Shown one piece after another: positions 17,938 through 26,549 of a DNA stretch of 64,000 nt; position 1 is the stretch's first letter; every line of letters begins with the position of its first letter. This DNA is from Oceanobacillus rekensis (GTDB lineage: Bacteria; Bacillota; Bacilli; Bacillales; Amphibacillaceae). The DNA lies in NCBI RefSeq assembly GCF_002153375.1, contig NZ_MTBQ01000008.1, positions 1 through 64,000 of the forward strand, written 5' to 3'. The position numbers were made by a program, and so were the translations under genes. The notes under the pieces are model-generated. The model was given only the letters and a program-made list of their open reading frames with translations. It was not told the origin of the DNA and searched no databases.

Positions 17938-18012
17938 TTTATTAAATGTCAATTAATCTAGGTTATGGATTCTAGCAGTAAACCCGTCACCAACCAACGT
18001 GTACTGCTATCC

Positions 18013-18735
18013 TCAAGCATTTCGATACTGTGCAAACATAATTTCATTATAATACTTATCGATTAAAGGCAAACCCATTTCTTTAGCGGTGTTAATTTCT
18101 GCTTTTTGATCATAAGGAACCCTCACGAATTGAATTGTATTTGTTGAGTAGGTACCATCCAGAACCGCATATGAAGCTGTTGTTAAGTCTAACGAACTGC
18201 CAACACTTCCAACGTTGCACAGTACTCCATTTTTATATGTTTTTAGAAATGCTGTATGCAAATCACCGTAAAATACAATGTCTGGACGTTGGTCTTGGTC
18301 ACTGGCTTTTATTTTTTCACTATTATCAAACATAGACAGGCATTTATCAAGAGAATCATAATCCGGTATTATTCGTTCAAATTCACTTCTTGGTGAAGCG
18401 TGTAAAAATCTGATAAGCTGTCCATTCAACTTCAAATCAATATAAAATGGTAGTGAGGCCACATACTGATAATCATCTGCAGATATACGGTTTTTAAACC
18501 ATTGAATGAACTCGCTGTCTGTCTCCGATTGTATAATAACATCCCAATTTCCTCGGATTACTTTTTCACAATTCATTTGTACAAGTTTAATACACTCTGA
18601 ACTTCGTGGTCCCTTTCCAATTAAATCCCCTAAACAATAGATTCTTTCGATGTTCCGCATCTTTATATCCCTTAGTACAGCTTTTAATGCAGTTGTATTA
18701 CCGTGTATATCTGAAATAATTGCAATTTTTGTCAT
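18013..18735 (-). CDS. Calcineurin-like metallophosphoesterase (YfcE/ApaH type)
   Basis: A 240-residue cytoplasmic phosphoesterase with the five metal-binding motifs in order: DIHGN, GDLIGKGP, RGNWD, HASPR and GDLHTAF, ending in a conserved NVGSVG. The compact size and lack of signal peptide fit the YfcE/MJ0936 or PrpE-like group that cleaves phosphodiesters or dinucleotides. It sits between the aldehyde dehydrogenase and the SDR on the same strand, but its tie to that pathway is unclear. Confidence 0.82.
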   Translation of the reverse strand: MTKIAIISDIHGNTTALKAVLRDIKMRNIERIYCLGDLIGKGPRSSECIKLVQMNCEKVIRGNWDVIIQSETDSEFIQWFKNRISADDYQYVASLPFYIDLKLNGQLIRFLHASPRSEFERIIPDYDSLDKCLSMFDNSEKIKASDQDQRPDIVFYGDLHTAFLKTYKNGVLCNVGSVGSSLDLTTASYAVLDGTYSTNTIQFVRVPYDQKAEINTAKEMGLPLIDKYYNEIMFAQYRNA

Positions 18736-18805
18736 AACCCTAACCTCCTGCTATAATCCGTAGGTTAATAAGCAAAGGATTAAATAAAAACACGAATAAC
18801 TATAA

Positions 18806-19597
18806 TTAAATTCCTGGTTGCATCCCACCATCTATCACGATATCTGATCCCGTAATAGAAGGAATAAGATCTGATACCAGAATAAGAGCCATTGTGGCTA
18901 TTTCTTCGGGTTGTACTATCCTGCCGAGGGGATTAGAAACTTTATCAATTGAGATTTGTTCTTCTAAAGTTATACCTTTAACTGCAGCATTCTGCTTTGC
19001 TAAAGAATCTGCACGTTCCGTAGCGGTCACACCAGGAGAAATAGAATTAATTCTAACTTCACTTTCTGCTAGTTCTTTAGAAATACCCTTAGTAAAATTT
19101 AAAAGAGCAGCGTTCGCTGTACCACCAGGAAGAAAGGTTGAACTTGGAGTTTTCGCACCAGTTCCTATAATATTTAATATTCTGCCATGTCGCTGATTTA
19201 CCATATGTGTTGCCACTTCTCGTATCATCCGAATATAGCCTAATAACTTTAAATTCCAGGAATCAATAAAGTGCTGGTCATTTAGTTCCCAGAACGACCC
19301 TGCTTGAGCCGATCCGGCGTTATTAATCAAAATATCAATTTTCCCTAAATGAGAAACGGCCTCCTTTACAATCCTATGAGGGGTTTCTGAATTCATTAAA
19401 TCTTGACTAATTGTAAAAATTGAATTGCCCTGCGCATTTTTTTGTAAAGAGGTTAATGCATTTTCCAATCTCTCTTCATTTCTACCTACTATGATTACAT
19501 TAGCTCCTTCTGATACTAGTAATTTAGCACATGCAAATCCTATTCCTGCACTCCCCCCTGTAATAATAGCGTTTTTACCTTCAAGGCCAAGATCCAT
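18806..19597 (-). CDS. Short-chain dehydrogenase/reductase
   Basis: A 263-residue classical SDR: GGSAGIGFA cofactor loop, LINNAGSA, and SPGVTATER. The catalytic tetrad position normally held by Tyr in YxxxK is altered: the segment reads TFLPGGTANAALLNFTKGIS, with Gly/Thr where Tyr is expected and no clear YxxxK. Conserved Ser is near IIGTGAKT. This either shifts substrate specificity or reduces activity. It lies 60 bp downstream of the IclR regulator on the same strand. Confidence 0.78.
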   Translation of the reverse strand: MDLGLEGKNAIITGGSAGIGFACAKLLVSEGANVIIVGRNEERLENALTSLQKNAQGNSIFTISQDLMNSETPHRIVKEAVSHLGKIDILINNAGSAQAGSFWELNDQHFIDSWNLKLLGYIRMIREVATHMVNQRHGRILNIIGTGAKTPSSTFLPGGTANAALLNFTKGISKELAESEVRINSISPGVTATERADSLAKQNAAVKGITLEEQISIDKVSNPLGRIVQPEEIATMALILVSDLIPSITGSDIVIDGGMQPGI

Positions 19598-19657
19598 ATA
19601 TATACCTCCTATATATAAATTAAATACTTCCTTTAGCTGTTTATATTACTAAGACAC

Positions 19658-20425
19658 CTATTGTTTTATCGCTGTGTATCCTAAATCGGTTGATAATAAA
19701 TAGGCATTTTTTTTCATTTCCTTCGCTATATTGGAATCATCCGACATGTCAAGTGTATCGGTGAAACCGACTACATTAAGGGCTGCCATGATTATTCCAT
19801 TTCTTCCAAAAATAGGCACACTGAGTGCTGAAATAGCCGGCAATAATGTATCTTGTGTCGTTGCAAACTTAGTTTCCCTTAATACTTTCACTTCCTCATA
19901 AAACGCTTCAATTGCCATGTCATCTCCATTTAGTTCATTTGAAACTAACTTTTTCGTCTTTTCTCGCGGTAAGAATGCTGTGAATATTTTTCCGGTTGCA
20001 CTTTTGGTTACGTTGATTTGCGATCCTTCACGAACCCCTAAGCTGATATTCGCATGGTTAAAGCTTGGTTCCCATTTAACAAAAAACGGACCATTTTCTC
20101 CCCAAAGTCCTAAAGCTACCGTTTCATTAATATTGTCTCTCAAATTATGAATATAGGGTGTAGCTATCTTTCCAATATTTACATTATCTAAAGCACGGAC
20201 CCCAAGTAAAATCAGTTCATTTCCAATAGTATATTTTAGGTTTTCATCTTTTTCTAAATAGCCAGTTTTTACAAATGATATAAGATAACGATAGAGCTTA
20301 CTTTTTGACATATCGCATATATTAGAAATCTCTGTAATAGAAAGTGGACGGTCATATTCGGATACTTTTTTAAGTATTTCAATTCCCAGTTCAATTGACT
20401 TAATTCCTTGTTTTGATTCTTGCAT
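19658..20425 (-). CDS. IclR family transcriptional regulator
   Basis: A 255-residue regulator. The winged HTH covers about 5-65 (ILKKVSEYDRPLSITEISNI, MSKSKLYRYL) and the IclR ligand-binding GAF-like domain about 80-245 (VNVTKSATGKIFTAF, LSVPIFGRNGIIMAALNVVG). IclR proteins commonly control aromatic-acid catabolism. It sits centrally between the aromatic-acid-type MFS transporter upstream and the SDR downstream and is the likely local regulator. Confidence 0.88.
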   Translation of the reverse strand: MQESKQGIKSIELGIEILKKVSEYDRPLSITEISNICDMSKSKLYRYLISFVKTGYLEKDENLKYTIGNELILLGVRALDNVNIGKIATPYIHNLRDNINETVALGLWGENGPFFVKWEPSFNHANISLGVREGSQINVTKSATGKIFTAFLPREKTKKLVSNELNGDDMAIEAFYEEVKVLRETKFATTQDTLLPAISALSVPIFGRNGIIMAALNVVGFTDTLDMSDDSNIAKEMKKNAYLLSTDLGYTAIKQ

Positions 20426-20585
20426 ATCTTATCATCCTCTACTTAAATCATGTGATCTGATATTATCTTAACAAAGATATAAGTAAAAGAATAATTTGTT
20501 CCATATTGCAGTAAGACTCTACTTTAAGTCCTTAGATATAAAGGTATATTAGCAGGAGTCACTCTCCCGCACGTGTACGTATTTT

Positions 20586-20634
20586 ATGAAATGACTATCA
20601 ATAAGGGATTTACCCTCATTGATAGTCATTTCAT
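20586..20634. repeat. Long perfect hairpin between MFS and IclR genes
   Basis: Arms ATGAAATGACTATCAAT and ATTGATAGTCATTTCAT are perfectly complementary (17 bp) around a 15-nt loop. There is no T tract on either side, so it is an mRNA-stability or transcription-attenuating structure, or a small inverted-repeat element, rather than a classical terminator. Confidence 0.65.
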
Positions 20635-20671
20635 AACCCTCGTTATGTGGCGATACTTGCATGAATATCAT

Positions 20672-22039
20672 TCAACCTAGTGATTTCTGTTTTACTACTT
20701 TACTAGGTTTAGGCGTTTCTTTTCCTACCTTTCCGAATACTGAATATTGCTCTTGCACGAAGAACATGGCAATAGCCCCCATAATACCAGGGATCGCAAA
20801 TGCTAAAAAGTTTTGATATATTGGAAGTGCCAAAGTCAGAAGCATTCCACCCATTAAGGGTCCAACGATTGCTCCAATGCGACCAACTCCTAAAGCCCAT
20901 CCCACCGCACTAGATCGTATTTCACTTGGATAGTACTGAGTGGCATACGCATTGGCTATAATTTGCGTTCCTATTGTCGTAGCACCAGCAATTGCCACTA
21001 ATGTATATAAAAGATAGATATTAACCGTAAATCCAAGCAACGACAGGGAAACCGCGGCTAAAATAAAAAAGAGAATCAACACTTTTTTTGGATTCCACTG
21101 ATCGGCTATCCATCCGCCACCGATTGCTCCGAAAATAGCTCCTATATTTAAAACCAACAAAAACAATATACTAGAATCAAGCGGATAGCCGGCCGCTTTC
21201 ATAATCCCTGGCAACCATGTATTCAGACCATAAATCATTAGTAAACACATAAAAAATGCAATCCATAACATACTTGTACTGAATGCACGTCCTTTTGTAA
21301 ATAATTTGGCTACCGAATTTCCTTTTTCGTGCTCCGGAAAATCTACTGTAAATCGGTCCCCTTTGATGGGGCCATATGCTGGATTGACTTTTGTTAGTAT
21401 GGTTTCGACTTTTGTGTTCTCTTGTTTCGCCATCAGTATATATGGTGAGTCAGGTAATGTTTTATACATAAAGGGTAGTGTTAAAAGTGGAATTCCCCCA
21501 ATAAAGAACAGCGATTCCCACCCTAATTTCGGAATCAGAAAAATCGCAAGTCCTGCAGCAGCAATACCCCCGACAGAGTATCCACTGAACATAATAGATA
21601 CTAATGTACTTTTTAATTTTTTCGGCGCATATTCTGACATTAATGCGATAGCGTTCGGCATTACACCTCCCAATCCTAATCCAGCAATAAAGCGATAAAT
21701 TCCAAATTGGTAAATATCTGTGGCAAAACCGATAAAAAATGTAAAAATACTAAACAAAGCAATACAAAAAATAATAATATTCTTTCTTCCTACCTTATCT
21801 GCCAAAGGTCCAAAGAAAAAGGCTCCTAACATCATTCCAACTAAAGCAGCGCTCCCTAACATACCTGCCTGGTTTGATGTAATACCCCATTCCTCAATTA
21901 ACACAGGAACAACTGATCCGAAAATTATAAGATCATAACCATCAAATATAATAGCAAAAGCACACCAAAATAACACCATTCCATGAAAGCGGTTAAATTT
22001 TGCTTCATCAAGCATTTCCCTTACATTAATATCTCTCAT
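20672..22039 (-). CDS. MFS aromatic acid:H+ symporter (AAHS family)
   Basis: A 455-residue 12-helix MFS protein. It has the AAHS hallmark at the start of helix 1 (FAIIFDGYDLIIFGSVVP), the loop 2-3 motif GPLADKVGRKNIIIF and the later GGWIADQWNPKKV. Relatives (PcaK, BenK, MhpT) import protocatechuate, benzoate or hydroxyphenylpropionate. I start at 22039 (MRDINVREML) because GGGGAGAAAGA precedes it; the longer frame from 22144 has no ribosome binding site. Its presence supports an aromatic acid as pathway substrate. Confidence 0.87.
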   Translation of the reverse strand: MRDINVREMLDEAKFNRFHGMVLFWCAFAIIFDGYDLIIFGSVVPVLIEEWGITSNQAGMLGSAALVGMMLGAFFFGPLADKVGRKNIIIFCIALFSIFTFFIGFATDIYQFGIYRFIAGLGLGGVMPNAIALMSEYAPKKLKSTLVSIMFSGYSVGGIAAAGLAIFLIPKLGWESLFFIGGIPLLTLPFMYKTLPDSPYILMAKQENTKVETILTKVNPAYGPIKGDRFTVDFPEHEKGNSVAKLFTKGRAFSTSMLWIAFFMCLLMIYGLNTWLPGIMKAAGYPLDSSILFLLVLNIGAIFGAIGGGWIADQWNPKKVLILFFILAAVSLSLLGFTVNIYLLYTLVAIAGATTIGTQIIANAYATQYYPSEIRSSAVGWALGVGRIGAIVGPLMGGMLLTLALPIYQNFLAFAIPGIMGAIAMFFVQEQYSVFGKVGKETPKPSKVVKQKSLG

Positions 22040-22191
22040 TCTTTCTCCCCTTTCATACGTATATAATCTTTCTGCGCATCTATCTGTTGTAATATTGTGT
22101 ACTCTTTCAATACATAATCCTACTTTAATAACACGGAAATTCAAAAAATAATTCTTGATTTGTCCTCATCAACAATTAATTGTAAAAGCAT

Positions 22192-22464
22192 TTAAGCAAC
22201 TTCATTTTTTTCCATATATTCCTTTAAATACAGATTTAGTTTTTTATGTCCGAATTTCAGCTTTCCATTCTCCATACAATCAACATTGAAATCGAGGAAA
22301 TTTGTAATTTGCTTACGTCTTTCGGTAATATTTATTATTCCTTGGTCATAGAACCAAGAATCAATAACATTATAAATCCCTCTATTTAATCCGTATTTTT
22401 CTTTGCATAAACTCATAAATTGCAGGTCAGGTAAATGAAGCTTTTCCTCTAATAAACTCATCAT
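22192..22464 (-). CDS. Unknown 90-residue cytoplasmic protein in catabolic cluster
   Basis: About 90 residues from MMSLLEEKLHLPDLQF, start chosen behind GGAGGGTATT; the longer frame begins inside the preceding spacer. No signal peptide or membrane helix; the composition is mixed charged/aromatic with several Lys-rich stretches (FGHKKLNLYLKEYMEKNE) and two cysteines. I do not recognise the family. It sits between the flavin-dependent monooxygenase (96 bp upstream) and the aromatic-acid MFS (about 150 bp downstream) on the same strand, so it may be a small accessory protein of the pathway. Confidence 0.6.
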   Translation of the reverse strand: MMSLLEEKLHLPDLQFMSLCKEKYGLNRGIYNVIDSWFYDQGIINITERRKQITNFLDFNVDCMENGKLKFGHKKLNLYLKEYMEKNEVA

Positions 22465-22559
22465 AATACCCTCCTTTGATAATTTATAGGGATTGTACAA
22501 AAAGGAGCACAATTTGTAAATTATTGCTCCTTGTCTGTACAACAACCAGTTACCTTTGT

Positions 22560-23633
22560 TTAACCAATTGTTACTTTTGACTTTTCAAAATGCGGCATGA
22601 CATGTTTCGAAAATCTTTCCATAGATTTTAGAGTTTCTTCATGACTAATTACACCGAAGTCAAAATAGATAATAACTTCTTCAATGCCAGATGCTTCTAC
22701 TTTTTTCAATGCTTCCACAACATAATCGACTTCTCCGACAATAATGCTTTCTTCGCCTAAATCATTTGTTTCAAGCGTTTTTAATCTGTCTACAATTTCC
22801 GCAAAGTATCGGATGTTCTCCGGGGCTTTACTAATATCTTCTGGGAAGGCTGGAACCAATCCTTCGAAATATTGTAGCATACGTTTTTTTGTTGCCTCTG
22901 TTTCTTCCGCAGTTTCTGTTACATTTAGAAAATATGAGCAGATTGCCTTTTTGTTTTTAAACCCGTTTTTCTCTGACAATTCTTTAAATTCTTTTACCGC
23001 CTCATTTATACCACCGTAAACTGATGTTGCTGCAAATGGAGCAAACATAACATTTTCTCCCATTTCTGCAGCTTTCACTAATGATCCGCGGCTGAAAGAA
23101 GCAACATATATTGGCACATGTGGATCTTGAACCGGTCTTGGTGTTACCTGAATCTCAGGGAATTTATAGAACTCACCATCATAAGAGAATTTCTCCTCGG
23201 TCCATGCCTTCTTCATAATATCCAATTGTTCAAAGAAAATTTCGCGACTCTTTGTAAAATCAATTTCGAATACATCATATTCACGTTTATCATAACCTCT
23301 TCCAGCAGAGAAGATTGCACGGCCATCGCTAAGTAAATCAAGTAATGCATATTCTTCTGCCATTCGTACTGGATGGTTAGCCGGTAATAAAACAGTTGCA
23401 GGGGCTAATTTGATTTTCTTCGTTTTTGCAGCAATGTATGATAATGCAACAGATGGTGATGGAAGAACTCCGAGCGCATTGAAATGATGTTCTGGAAGCC
23501 ATACAGAATTAAAACCTAACTCTTCTGCATAAATTCCCTGTTCCACCACATCTTTAATGTATTGATTAGGATCTCTTCTGTCAGCACCAAATTCAATAGG
23601 GTTGTCCGTAAGTGTAAAATATCCAAATTTCAT
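22560..23633 (-). CDS. LLM-class flavin-dependent monooxygenase
   Basis: A 357-residue luciferase-like (group C) monooxygenase with MKFGYFTLTDNP, AEELGFNSVWLPEHHF, KTKKIKLAPATVLLPANHPVRMAEEYALLD and SDGRAIFSAGRGYDKREYDVF. These proteins use reduced FMN supplied by a separate reductase. Start taken at 23633 behind AAAAGGAGAG. A flavin reductase gene is transcribed divergently from the same 231-bp spacer, completing a two-component system. The substrate is unknown; neighbours suggest an aromatic or aldehyde compound. Confidence 0.86.
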   Translation of the reverse strand: MKFGYFTLTDNPIEFGADRRDPNQYIKDVVEQGIYAEELGFNSVWLPEHHFNALGVLPSPSVALSYIAAKTKKIKLAPATVLLPANHPVRMAEEYALLDLLSDGRAIFSAGRGYDKREYDVFEIDFTKSREIFFEQLDIMKKAWTEEKFSYDGEFYKFPEIQVTPRPVQDPHVPIYVASFSRGSLVKAAEMGENVMFAPFAATSVYGGINEAVKEFKELSEKNGFKNKKAICSYFLNVTETAEETEATKKRMLQYFEGLVPAFPEDISKAPENIRYFAEIVDRLKTLETNDLGEESIIVGEVDYVVEALKKVEASGIEEVIIYFDFGVISHEETLKSMERFSKHVMPHFEKSKVTIG

Positions 23634-23710
23634 AATAAATAACTCTCCTTTTCGATTTATCAAATTTTATTCACGATAGTTTAACTAAGTTCAACTATGT
23701 TATACATAAT

Positions 23711-23724
23711 ATTAAACGCTTACA
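23711..23724 (-). promoter_or_regulatory. Possible cre-like site in the divergent promoter region
   Basis: Minus strand TGTAAGCGTTTAAT matches the cre core but departs from consensus in the last three bases. It lies between the monooxygenase and flavin reductase genes. Confidence 0.35.
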
Positions 23725-23864
23725 TTCATATTTGTCAATATATTTTAAAAATTAATTTAAAAAAGTATTTACAATATTTATTTTACTTGTTAGTATAATG
23801 GTACACAGATAGTAAACAATGTTAAACATTTGTGAACAAATAATATTAATAGGAGGAATTTTTA

Positions 23865-24347
23865 ATGGACGTAAAAGAATTTCGTAATGCGATGGGACAT
23901 TTTGCATCAGGGGTAACAGTGATTACAACAAAGGATGAAGATAATTTTGTAGGATTAACAGTGAATGCATTTTCTTCACTATCATTAGACCCAGCTCAAA
24001 TCCTCTTTTGTATTGACAAAGGTTCAAGCAGTTTACACGCAATTAAGAAAGACAGTCCTTTTGTAGTTAATATTTTGCAGGATGAACAGGAATCGGTATG
24101 CCGAGGATTTGCAAAAAAGGGTGGAGATAAATTTTTTGGTATAGATTATTCTCTGTCCAATGAGGGAATTCCGTTCTTGAAAGATAATCTAGCAACAATT
24201 CATTGTAAGGTTCATGAAATATTCGAAGGCGGAGATCACCTTATTGTTGTAGGTAATGTAAGCGATTTCTCATGCAATGATAACAAGGATCCACTTCTTT
24301 TCTATCGCGGAAAACTCGGCTCTTTTCCTCAAGGTTCTCTAGTTTAA
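23865..24347 (+). CDS. Flavin reductase (split-barrel, HpaC/RutF-like)
   Basis: A 160-residue flavin reductase domain protein: FRNAMGHFASGVTVITT, LTVNAFSSLSLDPAQILFCI, FVVNILQDEQESVCRGFAKK and a late HLIVVGNV motif. It supplies FMNH2 or FADH2 to a partner monooxygenase using NAD(P)H. AGGAGGAATTTTT precedes the ATG. Divergent orientation from the LLM monooxygenase strongly suggests that it is the partner, with IclR or a shared operator in the 231-bp spacer controlling both. A -10-like TATAAT lies at 23794-23799. Confidence 0.9.
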   Translation: MDVKEFRNAMGHFASGVTVITTKDEDNFVGLTVNAFSSLSLDPAQILFCIDKGSSSLHAIKKDSPFVVNILQDEQESVCRGFAKKGGDKFFGIDYSLSNEGIPFLKDNLATIHCKVHEIFEGGDHLIVVGNVSDFSCNDNKDPLLFYRGKLGSFPQGSLV

Positions 24348-24453
24348 ATTAATAAAAGCAACAGCTCAAAAGTTTTTTTACCTGGTAATGAGTCACCCTA
24401 AGAGCTTACTTCAAATTTACTAACTATCGATTAGGAATACGGATAAATCTCTA

Positions 24454-24485
24454 AAGCCTCTTAATGAAATTAAGGGGCTTCTTAA
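24454..24485 (+). terminator. Terminator after the flavin reductase gene
   Basis: Hairpin AAGCC.CTTAAT / ATTAAG.GGCTT with a GAA loop, followed by CTTAATAATT, about 110 bp past the stop codon. Confidence 0.6.
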
Positions 24486-24511
24486 TAATTAAAATTCAGG
24501 AAGAGTTAAAG

Positions 24512-24676
24512 GCGGGACATGGGGACAGTGAACTGTCCCGTTGTTAACCTAAATCTGATTGGAAAAGGGATCCTACCCTCAATGTTCAATGGTGGTTCTC
24601 CCTCTATTCTATAACTTTTAAAATTGTCATTCCCCCACCAATTTAATACTTTAAAGCGGTAGGGAATGGCTCTTAA
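24512..24676. repeat. Composite palindromic repeat, second copy
   Basis: GGGGACAGTGAACTGTCCCGTTGTTAACC at 24514-24545 followed by the GTCATTCCCCCACC / GGTAGGGAATGGC arms at 24628-24676. This repeats the A-then-B order seen at 6.8-6.93 kb, with the intervening sequence diverged. Confidence 0.7.
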
Positions 24677-24945
24677 AGCCTTTGTCAATATTTCCAAGGA
24701 TTTAAAACATAACTCCGCTACTTGTCTAAATTTGGTGAACCCATGAACCTACTATTTGAAAAGAGCTTCGGATTCCAAACCTCAACTCATTTTTCAATCA
24801 TCTCATTTTTCAATCATCTCATTTTTCCCGGCAACGCATGAATCGATTCAATCAATTGATTCAGCTTTCCCTCAACACGGGGAAGTAAGTAAAATGTAAC
24901 CACGATTGGAAAGCCTACTTCAGTCATGAATGGTATCCAGGTTTC
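24677..24945 (-). repeat. Segmental duplication shared with 14.9-15.15 kb
   Basis: From CCTTTGTCAATATTTCCAAGG to the YvrJ reading frame this block is closely similar to 14911-15150 (CCTTTGTCGATATTTCCAAGG onward), with small indels including a TTTTTCAATCATCTCA duplication here. A fragment of the same block occurs inverted at about 6955-6979 and its leader end occurs at about 7545-7605. Confidence 0.7.
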
Positions 24946-24948
24946 CAT
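24814..24948 (-). CDS. YvrJ family small membrane protein
   Basis: A 44-residue protein, METWIPFMTEVGFPIVVTFY then LLPRVEGKLNQLIESIHALPGKMR: one transmembrane helix followed by a short amphipathic segment. YvrJ proteins accompany DUF2922 and DUF1659 genes in many Bacillaceae, exactly as here (next genes upstream at 25030 and 25283 on the same strand). GAGGGAATTTAT precedes the ATG. Function unknown. This is the intact copy; two other copies in the window are truncated or lack a ribosome binding site. Confidence 0.8.
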   Translation of the reverse strand: METWIPFMTEVGFPIVVTFYLLPRVEGKLNQLIESIHALPGKMR

Positions 24949-25029
24949 ATAAATTCCCTCCAAACCAAAACATGACCAGAGGCAACGCCACTAGTCATGT
25001 GTTTTTTATAATGAAGCGCTCTAATTTAT

Positions 25030-25245
25030 TTAACCTAACTCAATATCTTCCACAATACGTTCAACCAAACGAGCACTCTTCTTCTCAATAAGATCGCCAC
25101 CATTAGAAGTAAATGCATTTTGTGCAATAATCTCATCCATTGCTGCATGTACGGTAGCGACATTGACAGGTTCAATAGGCTTGTCCAATGAATACGTAAC
25201 AATTTTGCCATCTTGATTCGTAAATTTCATTTCAAGTTTTTTCAT
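25030..25245 (-). CDS. DUF2922 family small protein
   Basis: A 71-residue cytoplasmic protein, MKKLEMKFTNQDGKIVTYSL ending KKSARLVERIVEDIELG. It matches the DUF2922 pattern (F.N..GK..T.....P, then an A..AM..I...NAF segment). Strong AAAGGAG precedes the start. Middle gene of the DUF1659-DUF2922-YvrJ set; all three products are uncharacterised. Confidence 0.85.
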   Translation of the reverse strand: MKKLEMKFTNQDGKIVTYSLDKPIEPVNVATVHAAMDEIIAQNAFTSNGGDLIEKKSARLVERIVEDIELG

Positions 25246-25282
25246 GGTTACAACTCCTTTCTATTTAATAGATTTCAAATTA

Positions 25283-25507
25283 CTACGCCTCCCGAATATC
25301 CGCCGTATCCTTACGATTAATGTTATAAAGCGGACGTTCCTGGAGTTCTACCAAAGCTGTTGCAACTGCATATAGCTGATCTGCTGTTGCATCTGTTTTT
25401 ACGTTATTGAAGCTTTTAGACTTAAAGATTGGTGAACCTGATTCGGAATCAATCCCATCTTGAAGCACCAACTGCAATGTGGATTTAGTGATATCTGCTA
25501 CTGCCAT
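25283..25507 (-). CDS. DUF1659 family small protein
   Basis: A 74-residue protein, MAVADITKSTLQLVLQDGID with SKSFNNVKTDATADQLYAVA later, which fits DUF1659. I start at 25507 behind AGGGGGTGAGAAAC; the GTG nine bases upstream overlaps that site. First gene of the three-gene set with DUF2922 (37 bp gap) and YvrJ. Confidence 0.85.
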   Translation of the reverse strand: MAVADITKSTLQLVLQDGIDSESGSPIFKSKSFNNVKTDATADQLYAVATALVELQERPLYNINRKDTADIREA

Positions 25508-25740
25508 GTTTCTCACCCCCTATCACAATTACAATCGAAAGGAGGTTGGATGAGGGGGTATGATGTGAAAAACATTTTAATATTGATGCCTGCCATCACT
25601 TTAATACTATAAATTGCTTGGGAGCGAGAATTGAATCCAGAAAATTACAAGTATATTTACTATTTGTGATATTATTAATTGCTAGTTCAATAAATTCAAC
25701 GTACTATAGGTGGTAATAATAATGTCAAGGGGTGAAGTAA

Positions 25741-26301
25741 ATGGTTGAAGTGAGAAAAGGAACTCGAGGCAAAGAAATAATAATCGAGGAAAACCCGCTT
25801 TCTAGATGGTTATTCTCTAACACGAACTCGGCATGGATTTGGCTTATTTTACGATTGTATATAGGCTATACTTGGTTGACAGCAGGGTTTGGTAAAGTGA
25901 CGAGTGATGCTTGGACAGGGGAAAATGCTGGGACAGCACTCGGAGGATATATGTCTGGAGTAATGGAAACGGCAGCAGATGGTGTTGTTGCTGGCTGGTA
26001 CGCCACATTTTTGGAAAGTGTAGTTATTCCTAATGCTGTTGTATTCTCTTATATGGTTGCTTGGGGAGAATTATTGATTGGATTTGGTTTAATTGTTGGA
26101 TTATTAACTGGTATTGCTGCATTTTTTGGTGCACTTATGAATATGTCTTTTTTACTCGCAGGTACAGTTAGTTCGAACCCTGTCATGTTAGTCATTGCCA
26201 TGTTATTAGTTTTAGGTTGGAAAGTTGCTGGTTGGTATGGTATGGATCGTTGGGCACTTCCAAAACTTGGAACGCCTTGGCAGGTAAAGAGGAAAGGGTA
26301 A
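25741..26301 (+). CDS. DoxX family membrane protein
   Basis: A 186-residue protein with four hydrophobic helices (about 30-50, 92-112, 115-135, 140-160) and the DoxX/DoxD motifs LRLYIGYTWLTAGFGKV and GELLIGFGLIVGLLTGIAAFFG. DoxX proteins are linked to quinone/redox functions or to small-thiol and oxidative-stress systems. GGGGTGAAGTAA precedes the ATG directly. Monocistronic; a terminator follows at 26326-26367. Confidence 0.85.
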   Translation: MVEVRKGTRGKEIIIEENPLSRWLFSNTNSAWIWLILRLYIGYTWLTAGFGKVTSDAWTGENAGTALGGYMSGVMETAADGVVAGWYATFLESVVIPNAVVFSYMVAWGELLIGFGLIVGLLTGIAAFFGALMNMSFLLAGTVSSNPVMLVIAMLLVLGWKVAGWYGMDRWALPKLGTPWQVKRKG

Positions 26302-26325
26302 TTGGTGATAAAATGAAATAGAAGA

Positions 26326-26367
26326 AAGCCCCTTCCATTTTATAATCAATAGGTAAGGGGTTTTCTT
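26326..26367 (+). terminator. Terminator of the doxX-like gene
   Basis: Stem AAGCCCCTT.CC / GG.AAGGGG followed by TTTTCTT, 25 bp past the stop codon. Confidence 0.7.
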
Positions 26368-26383
26368 ATTGATATCAAGGGGA

Positions 26384-26458
26384 CCACGGGGTCAGGTTCA
26401 TCGTCCCGTAGTTAACCTAAAAATTAATTGGGACAAGGAACCTGTCCCAATGGTCCTA
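26384..26458. repeat. GGGACAGGTTC-type palindrome
   Basis: ACGGGGTCAGGTTCATCGTCCCGTAGTTAACCTAA paired with TGGGACAAGGAACCTGTCCC, a well-preserved copy of the A-type repeat lying between doxX and degV. Confidence 0.75.
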
Positions 26459-26549
26459 TCCACTCTAGTTTAAAATAAATAGGCATATAACTGGTGAATC
26501 ATTTTATCTCTAACTTTCTTTATTACCGTTCTATTTACTAAAAAATATT

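Noticed and set aside
24506..24697. 63-codon frame at 24.5 kb
   Set aside because: It is a translation of the A/B palindromic repeat, not a gene.
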